64,000 nt of DNA from a virus: positions 62,001 to 126,000 of the IMG/VR virus record IMGVR_UViG_3300028392_001993. One strand, given 5' to 3'. Shown here piece after piece: positions 13,331-22,632 of this stretch (its first letter is position 1; each line of letters starts with the position of its first letter). The notes under the pieces are model-generated. The model searched no databases and was not told where the DNA came from. It was given only the letters and a program-made list of their open reading frames with translations. The position numbers and the translations under genes were made by a program.

Positions 13331-14298
13331 GTAAATTTTTAGTAACAGGCGGTATGGGTCTAATTGGCCACAATGTAGTACAACGGCTAGAAGCCAAGGA
13401 TCACGAAGTTGTGATTGTGGACATCATGACCAACTACGGTATTATTCCACAAGACGAACTCGAGTACTTGTTGGACGAGCGACGCAAGAAGATCCGGACT
13501 CAGGACATATATCGCACTGATATATCTGATGCGTGGACATTTGATCGTGCAGTAGAGAATCACAAGCCTGATGTGATCATACACATGGCAAGTTTTCCGC
13601 GCCAGAAAGTTGTGAATGCCAACCCTGCCTGGGGTGCCAGAGTCATGACGGAAGGTTTGATCAATGTTTGCGAGAGTGCCAAAAAGCACGGTGTAGAGCG
13701 TGTGGTGTACATATCTAGTAGCATGGTATATGGAGACTTTGAAGATCAAGTACTAGAAGATCATGATTGCAAACCCATTGGTCAGTATGGTATTATGAAA
13801 CTCGCAGGAGAAGATATTGTTAAAGATTATCATCGTCGCAATTGTTTTGATTATTGCATTATTCGTCCCAGTGCTGTGTATGGGCCCTTGGACGTTGAAG
13901 ACCGAGTGGTTGCAAAGTTCATGTTGGCCGCCATGCGTGGCAACACACTACAAGTTAACGGTGCAGGAGAGACCCTGGACTTCACCTACGTAGATGATGC
14001 CGCGGATGGTATTGTTGCGGCAGCCACACGTATCATGAGTGCCAACAAAACATTCAACATTACCAAATCACACTCAGTAAGTTTGTTAGAAGCCGCAGAA
14101 ATGATTGTTAAGATTGTGGGCCGGGGCACCATTGAGTGTCGTGATAAGGATGCAGACTTCCCTTCACGCGGTGCCTTAAATATCGATCGTGCAAGGACTA
14201 TACTGAGCTTTGATCCCAAAGTAGACGTAGAACAAGGATTTAAAAATTACTACAACTGGCTTGACAATTCCCCATACTGGTCTAAGAAAACAGTATAA
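13327..14298 (+). CDS. NAD-dependent sugar epimerase/dehydratase
   Basis: Extended short-chain dehydrogenases of this type epimerise or dehydrate nucleotide sugars. The 323-residue product has the NAD-binding GGMGLIG (G8-x2-G11-x2-G14), D32 for the ribose, the serine segment ISSSMVYGD (129-137) and the catalytic Y154-x3-K158 (YGIMK). The substrate is not predictable from sequence alone. It is followed, with 38 bases of overlap, by a DegT-type aminotransferase, so the pair probably makes an amino- or keto-modified NDP-sugar. Confidence 0.92.
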   Translation: MSKFLVTGGMGLIGHNVVQRLEAKDHEVVIVDIMTNYGIIPQDELEYLLDERRKKIRTQDIYRTDISDAWTFDRAVENHKPDVIIHMASFPRQKVVNANPAWGARVMTEGLINVCESAKKHGVERVVYISSSMVYGDFEDQVLEDHDCKPIGQYGIMKLAGEDIVKDYHRRNCFDYCIIRPSAVYGPLDVEDRVVAKFMLAAMRGNTLQVNGAGETLDFTYVDDAADGIVAAATRIMSANKTFNITKSHSVSLLEAAEMIVKIVGRGTIECRDKDADFPSRGALNIDRARTILSFDPKVDVEQGFKNYYNWLDNSPYWSKKTV

Positions 14299-15349
14299 CA
14301 CTCTCCGTACGGAGATCCTGGACACAACAGATGAAGTGTTACGTTCAGGTGTTCTCATGGCGGGCAACTATACTGCTGAGTTTGAAAACTGGCTGGCTCG
14401 GAAGAATCATGTGAGTTATGCAGTGACCTGTCACTCAGGCACACAAGCACTAGAGATTCTGGCCAGTTACTATCGTGATCCAACTGCGCATGAATTAGGT
14501 AATCTCATATCTCCCACAGTGATTGTTCCTGCGCTGACTTATCCAGCCACAGCCAATGCTTTTTTACGTGCAGGTTGGCAAGTCATAATTGGAGACACTG
14601 ACTACTACGGTCAACTTGACGTGAAAAAGATGATCAATGACTTGGACACACACTATCATGCTGTGTGTGCCGTGGGCTTGTATGGTGCAGCCTTGCGTGA
14701 CATGCGGCCAGTTCAAAGTCGAGCCGTCCTGATCGAAGATGCGGCCCAACACTGGTTAAGTAATGGGTGTAAGAGACAAGGTGATTCTACTGCTATCAGT
14801 TTTGATCCTACCAAGAACTTGGCCAACTATGGCAACGGTGGTGCAATTGTGTCAGATGATAGAAATCTACTGGACTATGCTAGAAACTGGGCAAACAATG
14901 GCAAACACACCGGTCACATGGAAACAGGATCAAACTCCAGAATGAGTGAGACAGACTGTGCTCAAATGATGGTCAAAACTAGATACATAGATGCTTGGCA
15001 GAAACGTCGAAGTGAAATAGCCGCACACTGGATCGAACTGTTTAAGAAGCGTAATGTTCGTACACTAATCGATGACAGCAACTTCAAGGATCATGCTTAT
15101 CACAAGTTTGTGATTGAAGTAGACAATCGCGACGAAGTTCAAAAGCAAATGAACATACGCAAGATTGAAACCAAAATACACTATGCTGATCCCTTGTGGG
15201 ACTTGCCGGCATACGAAGGTATGGGGCAGGGAGATATTTTTAGTGCGGCCTATGCACTGAGCCGACGTTGTTTGAGTTTACCTATCTACCCCGAACTTAC
15301 AGATCTAGAAGTAGAATACATCAGCGATCAGTTGTTAGAGATCGTTTGA
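14261..15349 (+). CDS. DegT/DnrJ/EryC1-type PLP aminotransferase
   Basis: Members transfer an amino group to keto-sugars. The 362-residue product has the family layout: SGTQAL at 59-64, the PLP-ring acidic segment EDAAQH (159-164), and Schiff-base lysine K185 in SFDPTKNL. Start TTG 14261 is used because the family N-terminus (IPHTGLRKQY) begins right there; no good Shine-Dalgarno is seen and coupling to the overlapping epimerase gene is likely. Its 3' end overlaps the convergent 798-residue gene by 29 bases. Confidence 0.92.
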   Translation: MTIPHTGLRKQYNTLRTEILDTTDEVLRSGVLMAGNYTAEFENWLARKNHVSYAVTCHSGTQALEILASYYRDPTAHELGNLISPTVIVPALTYPATANAFLRAGWQVIIGDTDYYGQLDVKKMINDLDTHYHAVCAVGLYGAALRDMRPVQSRAVLIEDAAQHWLSNGCKRQGDSTAISFDPTKNLANYGNGGAIVSDDRNLLDYARNWANNGKHTGHMETGSNSRMSETDCAQMMVKTRYIDAWQKRRSEIAAHWIELFKKRNVRTLIDDSNFKDHAYHKFVIEVDNRDEVQKQMNIRKIETKIHYADPLWDLPAYEGMGQGDIFSAAYALSRRCLSLPIYPELTDLEVEYISDQLLEIV

Positions 15350-17717
15350 CAAACGCATAACTGGCCAGCCACGCCCACTCATAACTTTTCTTGAGTGCCT
15401 CAAAGTCCCCACCAACTTCTTCATAGTACTCCACAGCATCCTGGGCACCTTTTGAACTCCACTCACCTGCACCGTGGTCTACCTCAAGCCATTGCTTTAA
15501 TCTGTATTCATTTTCCACATCTGGCAAACTGGCTCGTAGTTTAAGTGCTTCACGGAATGCTGTGCGCCAAGCAACCCAGTTTGAGGTATAGTATATGGCT
15601 TCACCTGATAGTATGGGCACCACTTCATGTGCTTGGTCCAGTGTAAAGTCCAGACCCTGACCTATATTCTCCAATACCAACTTCTTATTGTAAGCAATCA
15701 TGCCTTGATGACCATATTCAAGATCATTAATGGTGTTTTTGGCATGAAAGATATAGTGCTTGGCTTGTTGCATACGATCAGGTTGCCACGACCAATCAAA
15801 GTGTTGATTTACTCGCAGTTTAGCAAACACTGCGAAGAACCAGGGTGTGGTACTGAGTTGGGCTGCCGCATGGTACGCTGCCACACGGCCTGACACACCA
15901 TCTGACCAGTGTATGTGATTGGGAACATGTCTAGCCACAGTTTCCAACCAACTGTATAATTCAATGGCATCTTTCTCTCCATTGCTGATAAACACAATGT
16001 CCAGTGGTTGATCGTTATCTTTGCGATGTGTTCGATCTATGTAAGGATAATCATACAACTGTGTCTTGATATAAGGAACTGCTGTTTTAGGAACAATCAC
16101 ACTGGTAGCGCCCTCACTAAGTGGCACAATAGTTTTAACATTCTCTCTCCACAACGGAACTGTGACCAAGTTACCCGACACACAGTCAGTGTTAGTAAAC
16201 AACGCAAGTGGTCCTGCCCAATCTTGCGTACGAACTGCTTCTGCTTGGCTGTCAAAGGTGTGTTCAACAATAGGCATAGGTTTGCGCGATACACTAGTAT
16301 TCACAAAGTTTACATCATACCATTCCAACAAGGCTTTGCGACTACCGTATTCAGCAAAGGTAGGAACGTGCATATAGAAGGTGTCCCCAAACTTTTGTTC
16401 GTCACTAGCAAACACATGCAACATGGTGGCTTGCCATTGTTCAGGGTGCCAACTGAAATCAAATTCACTGTAATCGCAAATGCTTGAGCATACCCAAACA
16501 AACTCATACTTGCCTAACAAGTTATTTGCCAAACGAACCAGTGTGTCTCTATAATTGTCAAAATATCTTACACATTTTATTGTGTTAGGTATTTGTCCAG
16601 CATTGCCATCCAAGTGATCAATTTCTACAATCACTGCTGATGTTGAATCAACTTTGATTTTTATCTGTTCAACATATTTTGTTTCTGTAGCGCCAGGCAC
16701 AGTATACACCGGACCACCTGTGCGCTGGTGCTGTGTTCCAAACTGATATATGTAAGGTGGTTCTGTAGCATCAGGGTGCCAAGTCCAATCAAAACTCAAA
16801 GTATCAGCACCGATTGGTATGGTCCAGTTGTTATCAGTACTAACTTTGGTTGTGCGCGGATATGAAATATATTTTATTTCTGTTGCGCCCGGAACAATAT
16901 ATACAGGACCACCTGTGCGCTGATGTTGTGTTCCAAACTGATATATGTAAGCAGTATCGCCCGGATCTGGCACCCAGGAATAGTTTACTGTTGCAGGATC
17001 TATGTTGTCAGGTACTGACCATCTAGTGGTGTCAGAAAATAATTTAGCAGTTGGCCAACGCACATATTTTCGTTCTGTTGCGCCCGGTACACGATATTCC
17101 ACAGTAGGCATTTTTTCTGCTGGCCACCATTGATTGCCAAACACATAGATGTAAGGAGGATCTCCAGGGTCAGGAACCCAACTGTAATCCATGTCGCTTT
17201 CGACCACATTGTACCAAGGTCGATTGGGGTTCTCAGCCAACTCGGCTCGCGGACGATCCATGTACTTGCGTTGTGTGGCGCCGGGTACTGTGTATTCTAC
17301 TGTGGGCATTTTCTCTGCAGGCCACCACTGATTACCAAACACATAGATGTAAGGCGGGTCATGTGGATGTGGTGCCCAGGTATAATCAAACTCAACCCTA
17401 TCAATCAAAGTATCAAACTCAACAGGTATGGCTCGATTTGGAATAATTTTTTTATGAAAGTGATATTTGATCTCTCCCGAACGTGGTACAAGGTATGTGC
17501 CTGAGTATTCATGATGTTGGTTGGGCCATACATGTGTATAGTCACTTTGCCAAGGCACAGGTTGAAAATCCCAATCGTGTGTGTTATAATCAGCTAAGTA
17601 TGTTATCCACCAAAAATACCTGGTGCGACTCAAACTTTGAGCGTGTTCTATACTGTCGGCCTCACGCTCGTGTGCAAATTGATTGGGTTTAATTCCCGAA
17701 TAGAAAACGTCAAACAT
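15321..17717 (-). CDS. Trp/Tyr-rich repeat protein with glycosyltransferase-like C-terminal part
   Basis: 798 residues. At least seven copies of a 40-45-residue repeat are visible, starting near residues 48, 109, 177, 245, 309, 418 and 639. The best copies read YSWVPDPGDPPYIYVFGNQ and end with VPGAT-x2-KY. Copies at 109 and 177 share a WWPAEKMPTVEY insert; those at 245 and 309 share HQRTGGPVY. Residues about 570-685 (PLDIVFISNGE, DGVSGRVAAYHAAAQLSTTP, FFAVFAK) resemble a GT-A glycosyltransferase core, but no clear DxD is present, and the last repeat lies inside this region. The repeats may be a sugar- or protein-binding array, which is inference. Its ATG shares bases with that of the divergent neighbour. 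Confidence 0.7.
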   Translation of the reverse strand: MFDVFYSGIKPNQFAHEREADSIEHAQSLSRTRYFWWITYLADYNTHDWDFQPVPWQSDYTHVWPNQHHEYSGTYLVPRSGEIKYHFHKKIIPNRAIPVEFDTLIDRVEFDYTWAPHPHDPPYIYVFGNQWWPAEKMPTVEYTVPGATQRKYMDRPRAELAENPNRPWYNVVESDMDYSWVPDPGDPPYIYVFGNQWWPAEKMPTVEYRVPGATERKYVRWPTAKLFSDTTRWSVPDNIDPATVNYSWVPDPGDTAYIYQFGTQHQRTGGPVYIVPGATEIKYISYPRTTKVSTDNNWTIPIGADTLSFDWTWHPDATEPPYIYQFGTQHQRTGGPVYTVPGATETKYVEQIKIKVDSTSAVIVEIDHLDGNAGQIPNTIKCVRYFDNYRDTLVRLANNLLGKYEFVWVCSSICDYSEFDFSWHPEQWQATMLHVFASDEQKFGDTFYMHVPTFAEYGSRKALLEWYDVNFVNTSVSRKPMPIVEHTFDSQAEAVRTQDWAGPLALFTNTDCVSGNLVTVPLWRENVKTIVPLSEGATSVIVPKTAVPYIKTQLYDYPYIDRTHRKDNDQPLDIVFISNGEKDAIELYSWLETVARHVPNHIHWSDGVSGRVAAYHAAAQLSTTPWFFAVFAKLRVNQHFDWSWQPDRMQQAKHYIFHAKNTINDLEYGHQGMIAYNKKLVLENIGQGLDFTLDQAHEVVPILSGEAIYYTSNWVAWRTAFREALKLRASLPDVENEYRLKQWLEVDHGAGEWSSKGAQDAVEYYEEVGGDFEALKKSYEWAWLASYAFVKRSLTTDR

Positions 17718-18855
17718 GATTAGAATAGATGAACTTTACAACAACACCCTCTGGCCCTGGATTAGAAAAAATAGGCCTGGGTTTAGAGAATTTTTTTGCG
17801 AACCGTTTGGTCGAAGTGATCCAGACAGTGTAATGAACTATGGTAGTGATGATGGACATGAACACAATTATATATTCTTTTTTGACCAAGAGCCAATACA
17901 TTTGAACATACACACCGCTACTTTTAAAAAAATTGCCACATTAAATGAGGATATTACCAATCTTACAAAAAAAATTAAACACCCTGGGCAGTTTGGATAT
18001 CTTTGTACCAGCGAGAGCGACAGTGAAAATGTGGAAATAATATGCAAACAATTTGACTGGCGGCCTTTGTACTATTTCTTTCATGGTTGGGCCGCGCTGG
18101 ATTGGTATCGGGGTTATGACAAAACATTTTTAATAACTCCGCTGGCTGAACGCAAAATAACTCGAACCTTTGTCGCACCCAATCGTATCATTGCAGGCGA
18201 GCGCCAACACAGACTAGAAATGTTGTATCACATATTTAAAAATTGCATGACCCATAATCATATCAGTTGCCCTGCTGTGTGTCCCGTAGAAAATATAAGC
18301 ATACACAATGCAATCAAACCTTTGATATCTAAGTATCCTGACATTGAACAAGTTTTTGCACAACAAACACTACCAATTAACTTTGCAGGCGAAACAGATC
18401 ATCCCATGCATTCATGCTGGCTAAGTTTGTTCGATGAGTCAGCAGAAAGTTTGTTGTACTTGGTTACAGAAACTGTGGCCACAGGACGTAGGCATCACAT
18501 AACAGAAAAAACATTCAAACCCATAGCCCTGGGAATGCCGTTTGTGATTGTAGGCACTCAAGGCAGTTTGGAATATCTTCGCAGTTATGGGTTTCGTACA
18601 TTCGAAGGCATATGGGATGAAAGTTATGATCAGGCTGATGATTCAGTACGTATAGAACGCATTGCCAGTTTATTGCGTAGTCTAGATGAATTGCCTATTG
18701 AGGCCAAACAAGATCTGTTTGATCAAGCACAACAAGTGATTGAGCACAATTGGAATCATTTTTATAACGGCGGGTTCGAAGCCGTGCTGTGGACGGAACT
18801 ACAGGAGATGTTGAATGGTATTGACACTAATAGCGGATCGCATAGTCCAAGGTAA
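17716..18855 (+). CDS. Glycosyltransferase-like protein, TEK-motif family
   Basis: 379 residues. Residues 263-280 (TEKTFKPIALGMPFVIVG) followed by GSLEYLRSYGFRTFEG resemble the nucleotide-sugar-binding region of GT-B enzymes such as family 10 fucosyltransferases (TEK...G.P...G). A second shared motif, an R-rich segment followed by a helix, is at 155-172. Three other proteins in the window (starting at 18815, and at 34719 and 37915 on the minus strand) share both motifs. Transferase activity is inferred. The gene starts an apparent operon and its ATG overlaps the divergent gene's ATG. Confidence 0.65.
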   Translation: MIRIDELYNNTLWPWIRKNRPGFREFFCEPFGRSDPDSVMNYGSDDGHEHNYIFFFDQEPIHLNIHTATFKKIATLNEDITNLTKKIKHPGQFGYLCTSESDSENVEIICKQFDWRPLYYFFHGWAALDWYRGYDKTFLITPLAERKITRTFVAPNRIIAGERQHRLEMLYHIFKNCMTHNHISCPAVCPVENISIHNAIKPLISKYPDIEQVFAQQTLPINFAGETDHPMHSCWLSLFDESAESLLYLVTETVATGRRHHITEKTFKPIALGMPFVIVGTQGSLEYLRSYGFRTFEGIWDESYDQADDSVRIERIASLLRSLDELPIEAKQDLFDQAQQVIEHNWNHFYNGGFEAVLWTELQEMLNGIDTNSGSHSPR

Positions 18856-19996
18856 GATATATCCAGCACTGGCTCAGCACCAAGCAGAGCCCTACACACA
18901 AAGTTGGCGTGAATTTGAACGCCACTGGCCGTGTACTGTGCCGTTTAGGCCGCAGGAGTATTGCGAGCATCATGGTGTTCGACTAAACATATTGAGTCTT
19001 GACGATGTGTGGCCAGCAGATGCATTCTATCCCATTGGCCTAGGTTTTTTCAACTTTGAAATAGATTACTTTGAACTACTACCCCCACGTGTGTTCACTG
19101 AGTTGTGGCATAGTCATATACGTATCTTGTTTTACTATCACGAAGGCGACGATCCTGTAAAAATTAAACAACGATTAGACGCATTAGTGGCACAACATCA
19201 GTTGCCTAAACACTGCTACAAATTTGTCAGCGGTAATACTGCCGCACGTGACGTTGAAGACTTTGTGTACTTTGCTGACTTTGAGCTTTGGTATTGGCAT
19301 CGCAATAGTGGGTCGCGAGCATTGACCATACATTCAGAACCGCGCGAACGTGAGTTCACAGCACTAAACAGACTGCACAAATCATGGCGTGCCACAGCAA
19401 TGGCTGACTTGTTGCAAAATCATGTGTTAGATAACAGTTATTGGAGTTATTGCGAGCCTGGTACATTGGTAGATGAGGACAACCCAATTGAGATAGATTC
19501 AATTGGTCAGTTAAGAACTGCCACTGAACAATTTTTAAAGTCAGCACCATACTACAGCGACGAGCTTGACCAAGCATCTCGTAACAATCATGCTAACCTT
19601 GTGGCCAAATATTTCACGAATAGTTACTGCCATATTGTGTTGGAAACGCACTTTGATGCCGATCAATCAGGTGGTACATTCTTGACTGAAAAAACATTCA
19701 AGCCTATCAAGCACGGGCAAATGTTTTTTGTAGCAGGACCAGCGGGCAGTTTACAAACCCTGCGTGACCTAGGCTATAGAACGTTTGATGGCATACTAGA
19801 TAACAGTTACGACTGGGACACAAATAATACCAATCGCTGGCGCAAACTGTGCAACGCAATAGTTAAAGCACAATCTGATCTGCCTAGGTTGTTTGCTAGA
19901 GCCCGAGCAGACATAGAACACAACCAACGTTTATTTCTCGAGCTCAAGACTGCCCGCTTAAATATCCTACTCGAGCACATAAATGAATCCTATTAA
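18815..19996 (+). CDS. Glycosyltransferase-like protein, TEK-motif family
   Basis: 393 residues from ATG 18815, with GGAG 8-10 bases upstream inside the previous gene (41-base overlap). The N-terminal 170 residues have no match I recognise. The C-terminal half has the central ALNRLHKSWRATAMADLL segment (183-200) and TEKTFKPI (291-298) with GSLQTLRDLGYRTFDG, paralogous to the preceding protein. Overlap with the next gene suggests coupled translation. Probable sugar transferase; donor and acceptor unknown. Confidence 0.63.
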   Translation: MVLTLIADRIVQGKIYPALAQHQAEPYTQSWREFERHWPCTVPFRPQEYCEHHGVRLNILSLDDVWPADAFYPIGLGFFNFEIDYFELLPPRVFTELWHSHIRILFYYHEGDDPVKIKQRLDALVAQHQLPKHCYKFVSGNTAARDVEDFVYFADFELWYWHRNSGSRALTIHSEPREREFTALNRLHKSWRATAMADLLQNHVLDNSYWSYCEPGTLVDEDNPIEIDSIGQLRTATEQFLKSAPYYSDELDQASRNNHANLVAKYFTNSYCHIVLETHFDADQSGGTFLTEKTFKPIKHGQMFFVAGPAGSLQTLRDLGYRTFDGILDNSYDWDTNNTNRWRKLCNAIVKAQSDLPRLFARARADIEHNQRLFLELKTARLNILLEHINESY

Positions 19997-21020
19997 CAGT
20001 TATACAAGTTGGCAACCCCTTGAAGAAGTCATAGTCGGCCGTGCGTACAGCCCAGACTATTTTGACTTCATCGAGAACGCACAAGTGCGCAATCAGTTAC
20101 AACAAATCCTTTTTGAAACTGAAGAAGATCTTGCTAACTTGCAAAAGACAATAGAAAAGTTTGGTGCTCGAGTATGTAGACCTGACTTGCCTAATCGAGA
20201 TCAGTTTATCCGCGGGCAAATACACGGGCAAGGTGCTCCACTACCTCCGTTAACACCACGTGACTGGCAAATTACCTTGGGTGATAAACTGCTACGTGTG
20301 CTGGCCATGCAGGAACTGGATGGCCTGTGCCGGGAATACGAAACTGCAGGCGGCACTGTTATTAACCCACATGGTCCCACGGGCTGGGATGAAAACTGTA
20401 TTTTAAATCAAGCGTCAGCAAGTTGTATTGTGCGTGTGGGTCGCGATGTGTTCTTTGACAACTCAGACTTCTTGCGCCCAGATCAAACACGCTGGATTGT
20501 GGACAATGTACTGGGTCCTGAATATCGAATCCATGAAGCCATCACTGACGGCCATGGAGATGCTGTGTTTGCTATTCTCAAGCCCGGAGTGTTGCTGAGT
20601 TCCAAGCACGATGTTAACTTGGATCTAGGTCGAGACTTCCCAGGTTGGGACGTATGCAAGATATGGGATAGTTCAATCTGGGCCGCAATGGAAGTGGGCA
20701 AGTTCAAGTACGAGCAAAATCCAGGCGCATGGTATGTGCAAGGACAAACACCCACCCCAGAGTTCACACAGTTTGTGGACACTTATCTAAACAAGTGGAC
20801 TGGTTTTGTTGCTGAAACAGTATTCGATGTCAACTGTTTGGTACTAGACGAAAGCCATGTGATCTTTAGTGCTTACAACAAAGAAGTGTTTGACTACTGC
20901 CGTAAACATCAAATAGAACCCATCATCAGCGAACTGCGGCACAGTTACTTCTGGGACGGTGGTATCAGTTGCTGTACACAAGATATTCGACGTCGCGGTG
21001 GTTTAGAAACATACCTATGA
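19983..21020 (+). CDS. Glycine amidinotransferase-like enzyme
   Basis: 345 residues of the guanidino-group-modifying superfamily, which moves the amidino group of arginine to an amine acceptor. Visible catalytic features are PRD (92-94), H191 in DGHGDAVF, and C330 in DGGISCCTQDIRRRG, matching the position of the nucleophile of arginine:glycine amidinotransferase. The related enzyme StrB makes guanidino sugars in streptomycin synthesis. The acceptor here is unknown; a phage-made guanidino compound is inferred. ATG 19983 overlaps the upstream gene by 14 bases. Confidence 0.88.
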   Translation: MNPINSYTSWQPLEEVIVGRAYSPDYFDFIENAQVRNQLQQILFETEEDLANLQKTIEKFGARVCRPDLPNRDQFIRGQIHGQGAPLPPLTPRDWQITLGDKLLRVLAMQELDGLCREYETAGGTVINPHGPTGWDENCILNQASASCIVRVGRDVFFDNSDFLRPDQTRWIVDNVLGPEYRIHEAITDGHGDAVFAILKPGVLLSSKHDVNLDLGRDFPGWDVCKIWDSSIWAAMEVGKFKYEQNPGAWYVQGQTPTPEFTQFVDTYLNKWTGFVAETVFDVNCLVLDESHVIFSAYNKEVFDYCRKHQIEPIISELRHSYFWDGGISCCTQDIRRRGGLETYL

Positions 21021-22036
21021 AATTGGTAATACCTATTGATAACCAGCACAGTTATCGTAGCATACCACGCAATCAAGATTTAAAACTCAAAATTGCCAAT
21101 CATTGTAATTGGCCCAGTCGAACTCTAGTAATTGATCATGCCGGCAATTGCTTTGTTTGTCAGTGCGAAGCCTGGTTACCCGTCAGTGTTGGTCATATAA
21201 CAGACTTTGATTCGCTTGAAGCTGTTTGGCAATCGCCCACAGCACAGTATCTACAACAAGACATCAACGACAAGAAATTTACACATTGTGCTGTGGATCG
21301 TTGCGGTATAATACATAACCACAACATCTTAGACGAATACACTATCTATATCAATATTGACCCCAGTTGCAATTTAGCCTGTCCAAGTTGTCGCAAAGAC
21401 AGTATAATGATTGCAGATGGTGATGTGTATGAACGCAGACTTGCAGAAGTCAAACATGTGGTTACGTTATTAGAGAATTTTGATCAGCCCACACGTATTG
21501 TCATGAGTGGCAACGGTGATCCATTGGCAAGTGCTATCATGAGACCATTGATAAAACAATTTCGTCCTAGACACAACCAACGTATTAGATTGTTTACTAA
21601 TGGATTGTTATTGGAAAAACAACTAGCGGATAGTACTGTATTAAACAGCATAGATCAGTTTATGTTGAGCATAGATGCAGGCAGTGAGCAGGTGTATGAA
21701 AACGTTCGCAGGCCTGGACGATTTGATGTATTAATGCGTAATTTACAATGGCTCAAACCACTGGGTCGTAATGTGTCATTAAACTTTGTGCTACAGCAGG
21801 CCAACTGGCACGACCTAGAAAACTTTTTACAACTTGCCGAACAATTTGGTTACTGGCCAAACATAACTCGACTGGAGGATTGGAACACCTGGACAGGGTT
21901 TGCAAATCAGGATGTGATAGGCAACTCTGAACATCCTGACCATTTGCTTGCCGTACAAGAACTACGTAGAGTTCATGCCAAGTACTCCACCGCGGGCTGG
22001 GGGTCAAGCCTGCCACTTGATTTTACTAGGGTTTAG
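21017..22036 (+). CDS. Radical SAM protein
   Basis: 339 residues from ATG 21017, which overlaps the amidinotransferase stop as ATGA; an upstream in-frame ATG at 20969 is less likely. The cluster motif CNLACPSC is at 118-125. Preceding Cys residues (C45, C48, C50, C91, C96) resemble an auxiliary iron-sulfur site placed N-terminally. GNGDPL takes the place of the usual GGE motif. Its direct coupling to the amidinotransferase suggests a shared pathway. The 3' end overlaps the convergent sulfotransferase-like gene by 11 bases. Confidence 0.87.
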   Translation: MKLVIPIDNQHSYRSIPRNQDLKLKIANHCNWPSRTLVIDHAGNCFVCQCEAWLPVSVGHITDFDSLEAVWQSPTAQYLQQDINDKKFTHCAVDRCGIIHNHNILDEYTIYINIDPSCNLACPSCRKDSIMIADGDVYERRLAEVKHVVTLLENFDQPTRIVMSGNGDPLASAIMRPLIKQFRPRHNQRIRLFTNGLLLEKQLADSTVLNSIDQFMLSIDAGSEQVYENVRRPGRFDVLMRNLQWLKPLGRNVSLNFVLQQANWHDLENFLQLAEQFGYWPNITRLEDWNTWTGFANQDVIGNSEHPDHLLAVQELRRVHAKYSTAGWGSSLPLDFTRV

Positions 22037-22631
22037 GGTCACCTGGACGATGCCAAGTTGGTTGGATGTGTAGGTGTTTGTGATATAATTTTATATCCTG
22101 ATCTAGGAAGTTTTTTGCCAAATATCCGCGGGCTTCTGGGTATTGTAGTTTAAGGTCATCTAATTGCATTCTCATTGCCTTTTTGTCTTCACCTGCTGTC
22201 CACAGGCGCGGTATATCTTGTGTGATTTGAACTCCGTGTGCATCTAAGAAATTTTTCACTAGTTGTTCATATTTGTAATAACGTTGATCTATAATAAAAA
22301 AAGTAGTTCGATCTAGTATACTGGCAGGAATCATTTGACTAACACTATAACTGTGTTCATCAAACACCGCACTCACAAACAACTTGTTAACACTGGGATT
22401 GTCAAGCAATTCTCGTTGCTGAGTTCTACACAAATATTCCACCACTCCCATGGTATGTCGTTTTTGGGGGTCGCGCAACAATCCAAAAAACTTTAATTGT
22501 GCAAGGTCCACAGTGGGTTTGAATAGATCTTCTTTGATCCATCCTAGATTGTCAAACACATGCTGCCAAGTGGTACAGGCGTTTTTAGCAATAGATATCC
22601 AAGCAAGACGGTTGTTGTGATGAAAGTACAT
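22026..22631 (-). CDS. Sulfotransferase-like protein
   Basis: 201 residues. KNACTTW at 16-22 fits the 5'-phosphosulfate loop of carbohydrate sulfotransferases (like PKxACTSW), and RDP at 53-55 with following residues up to G62 fits the 3'-phosphate motif. Such enzymes move sulfate from PAPS onto sugars. It is the last gene of the long minus-strand cluster, one base after the radical SAM stop. Acceptor unknown. Confidence 0.68.
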   Translation of the reverse strand: MYFHHNNRLAWISIAKNACTTWQHVFDNLGWIKEDLFKPTVDLAQLKFFGLLRDPQKRHTMGVVEYLCRTQQRELLDNPSVNKLFVSAVFDEHSYSVSQMIPASILDRTTFFIIDQRYYKYEQLVKNFLDAHGVQITQDIPRLWTAGEDKKAMRMQLDDLKLQYPEARGYLAKNFLDQDIKLYHKHLHIQPTWHRPGDPKP

Positions 22632-22632
22632 G

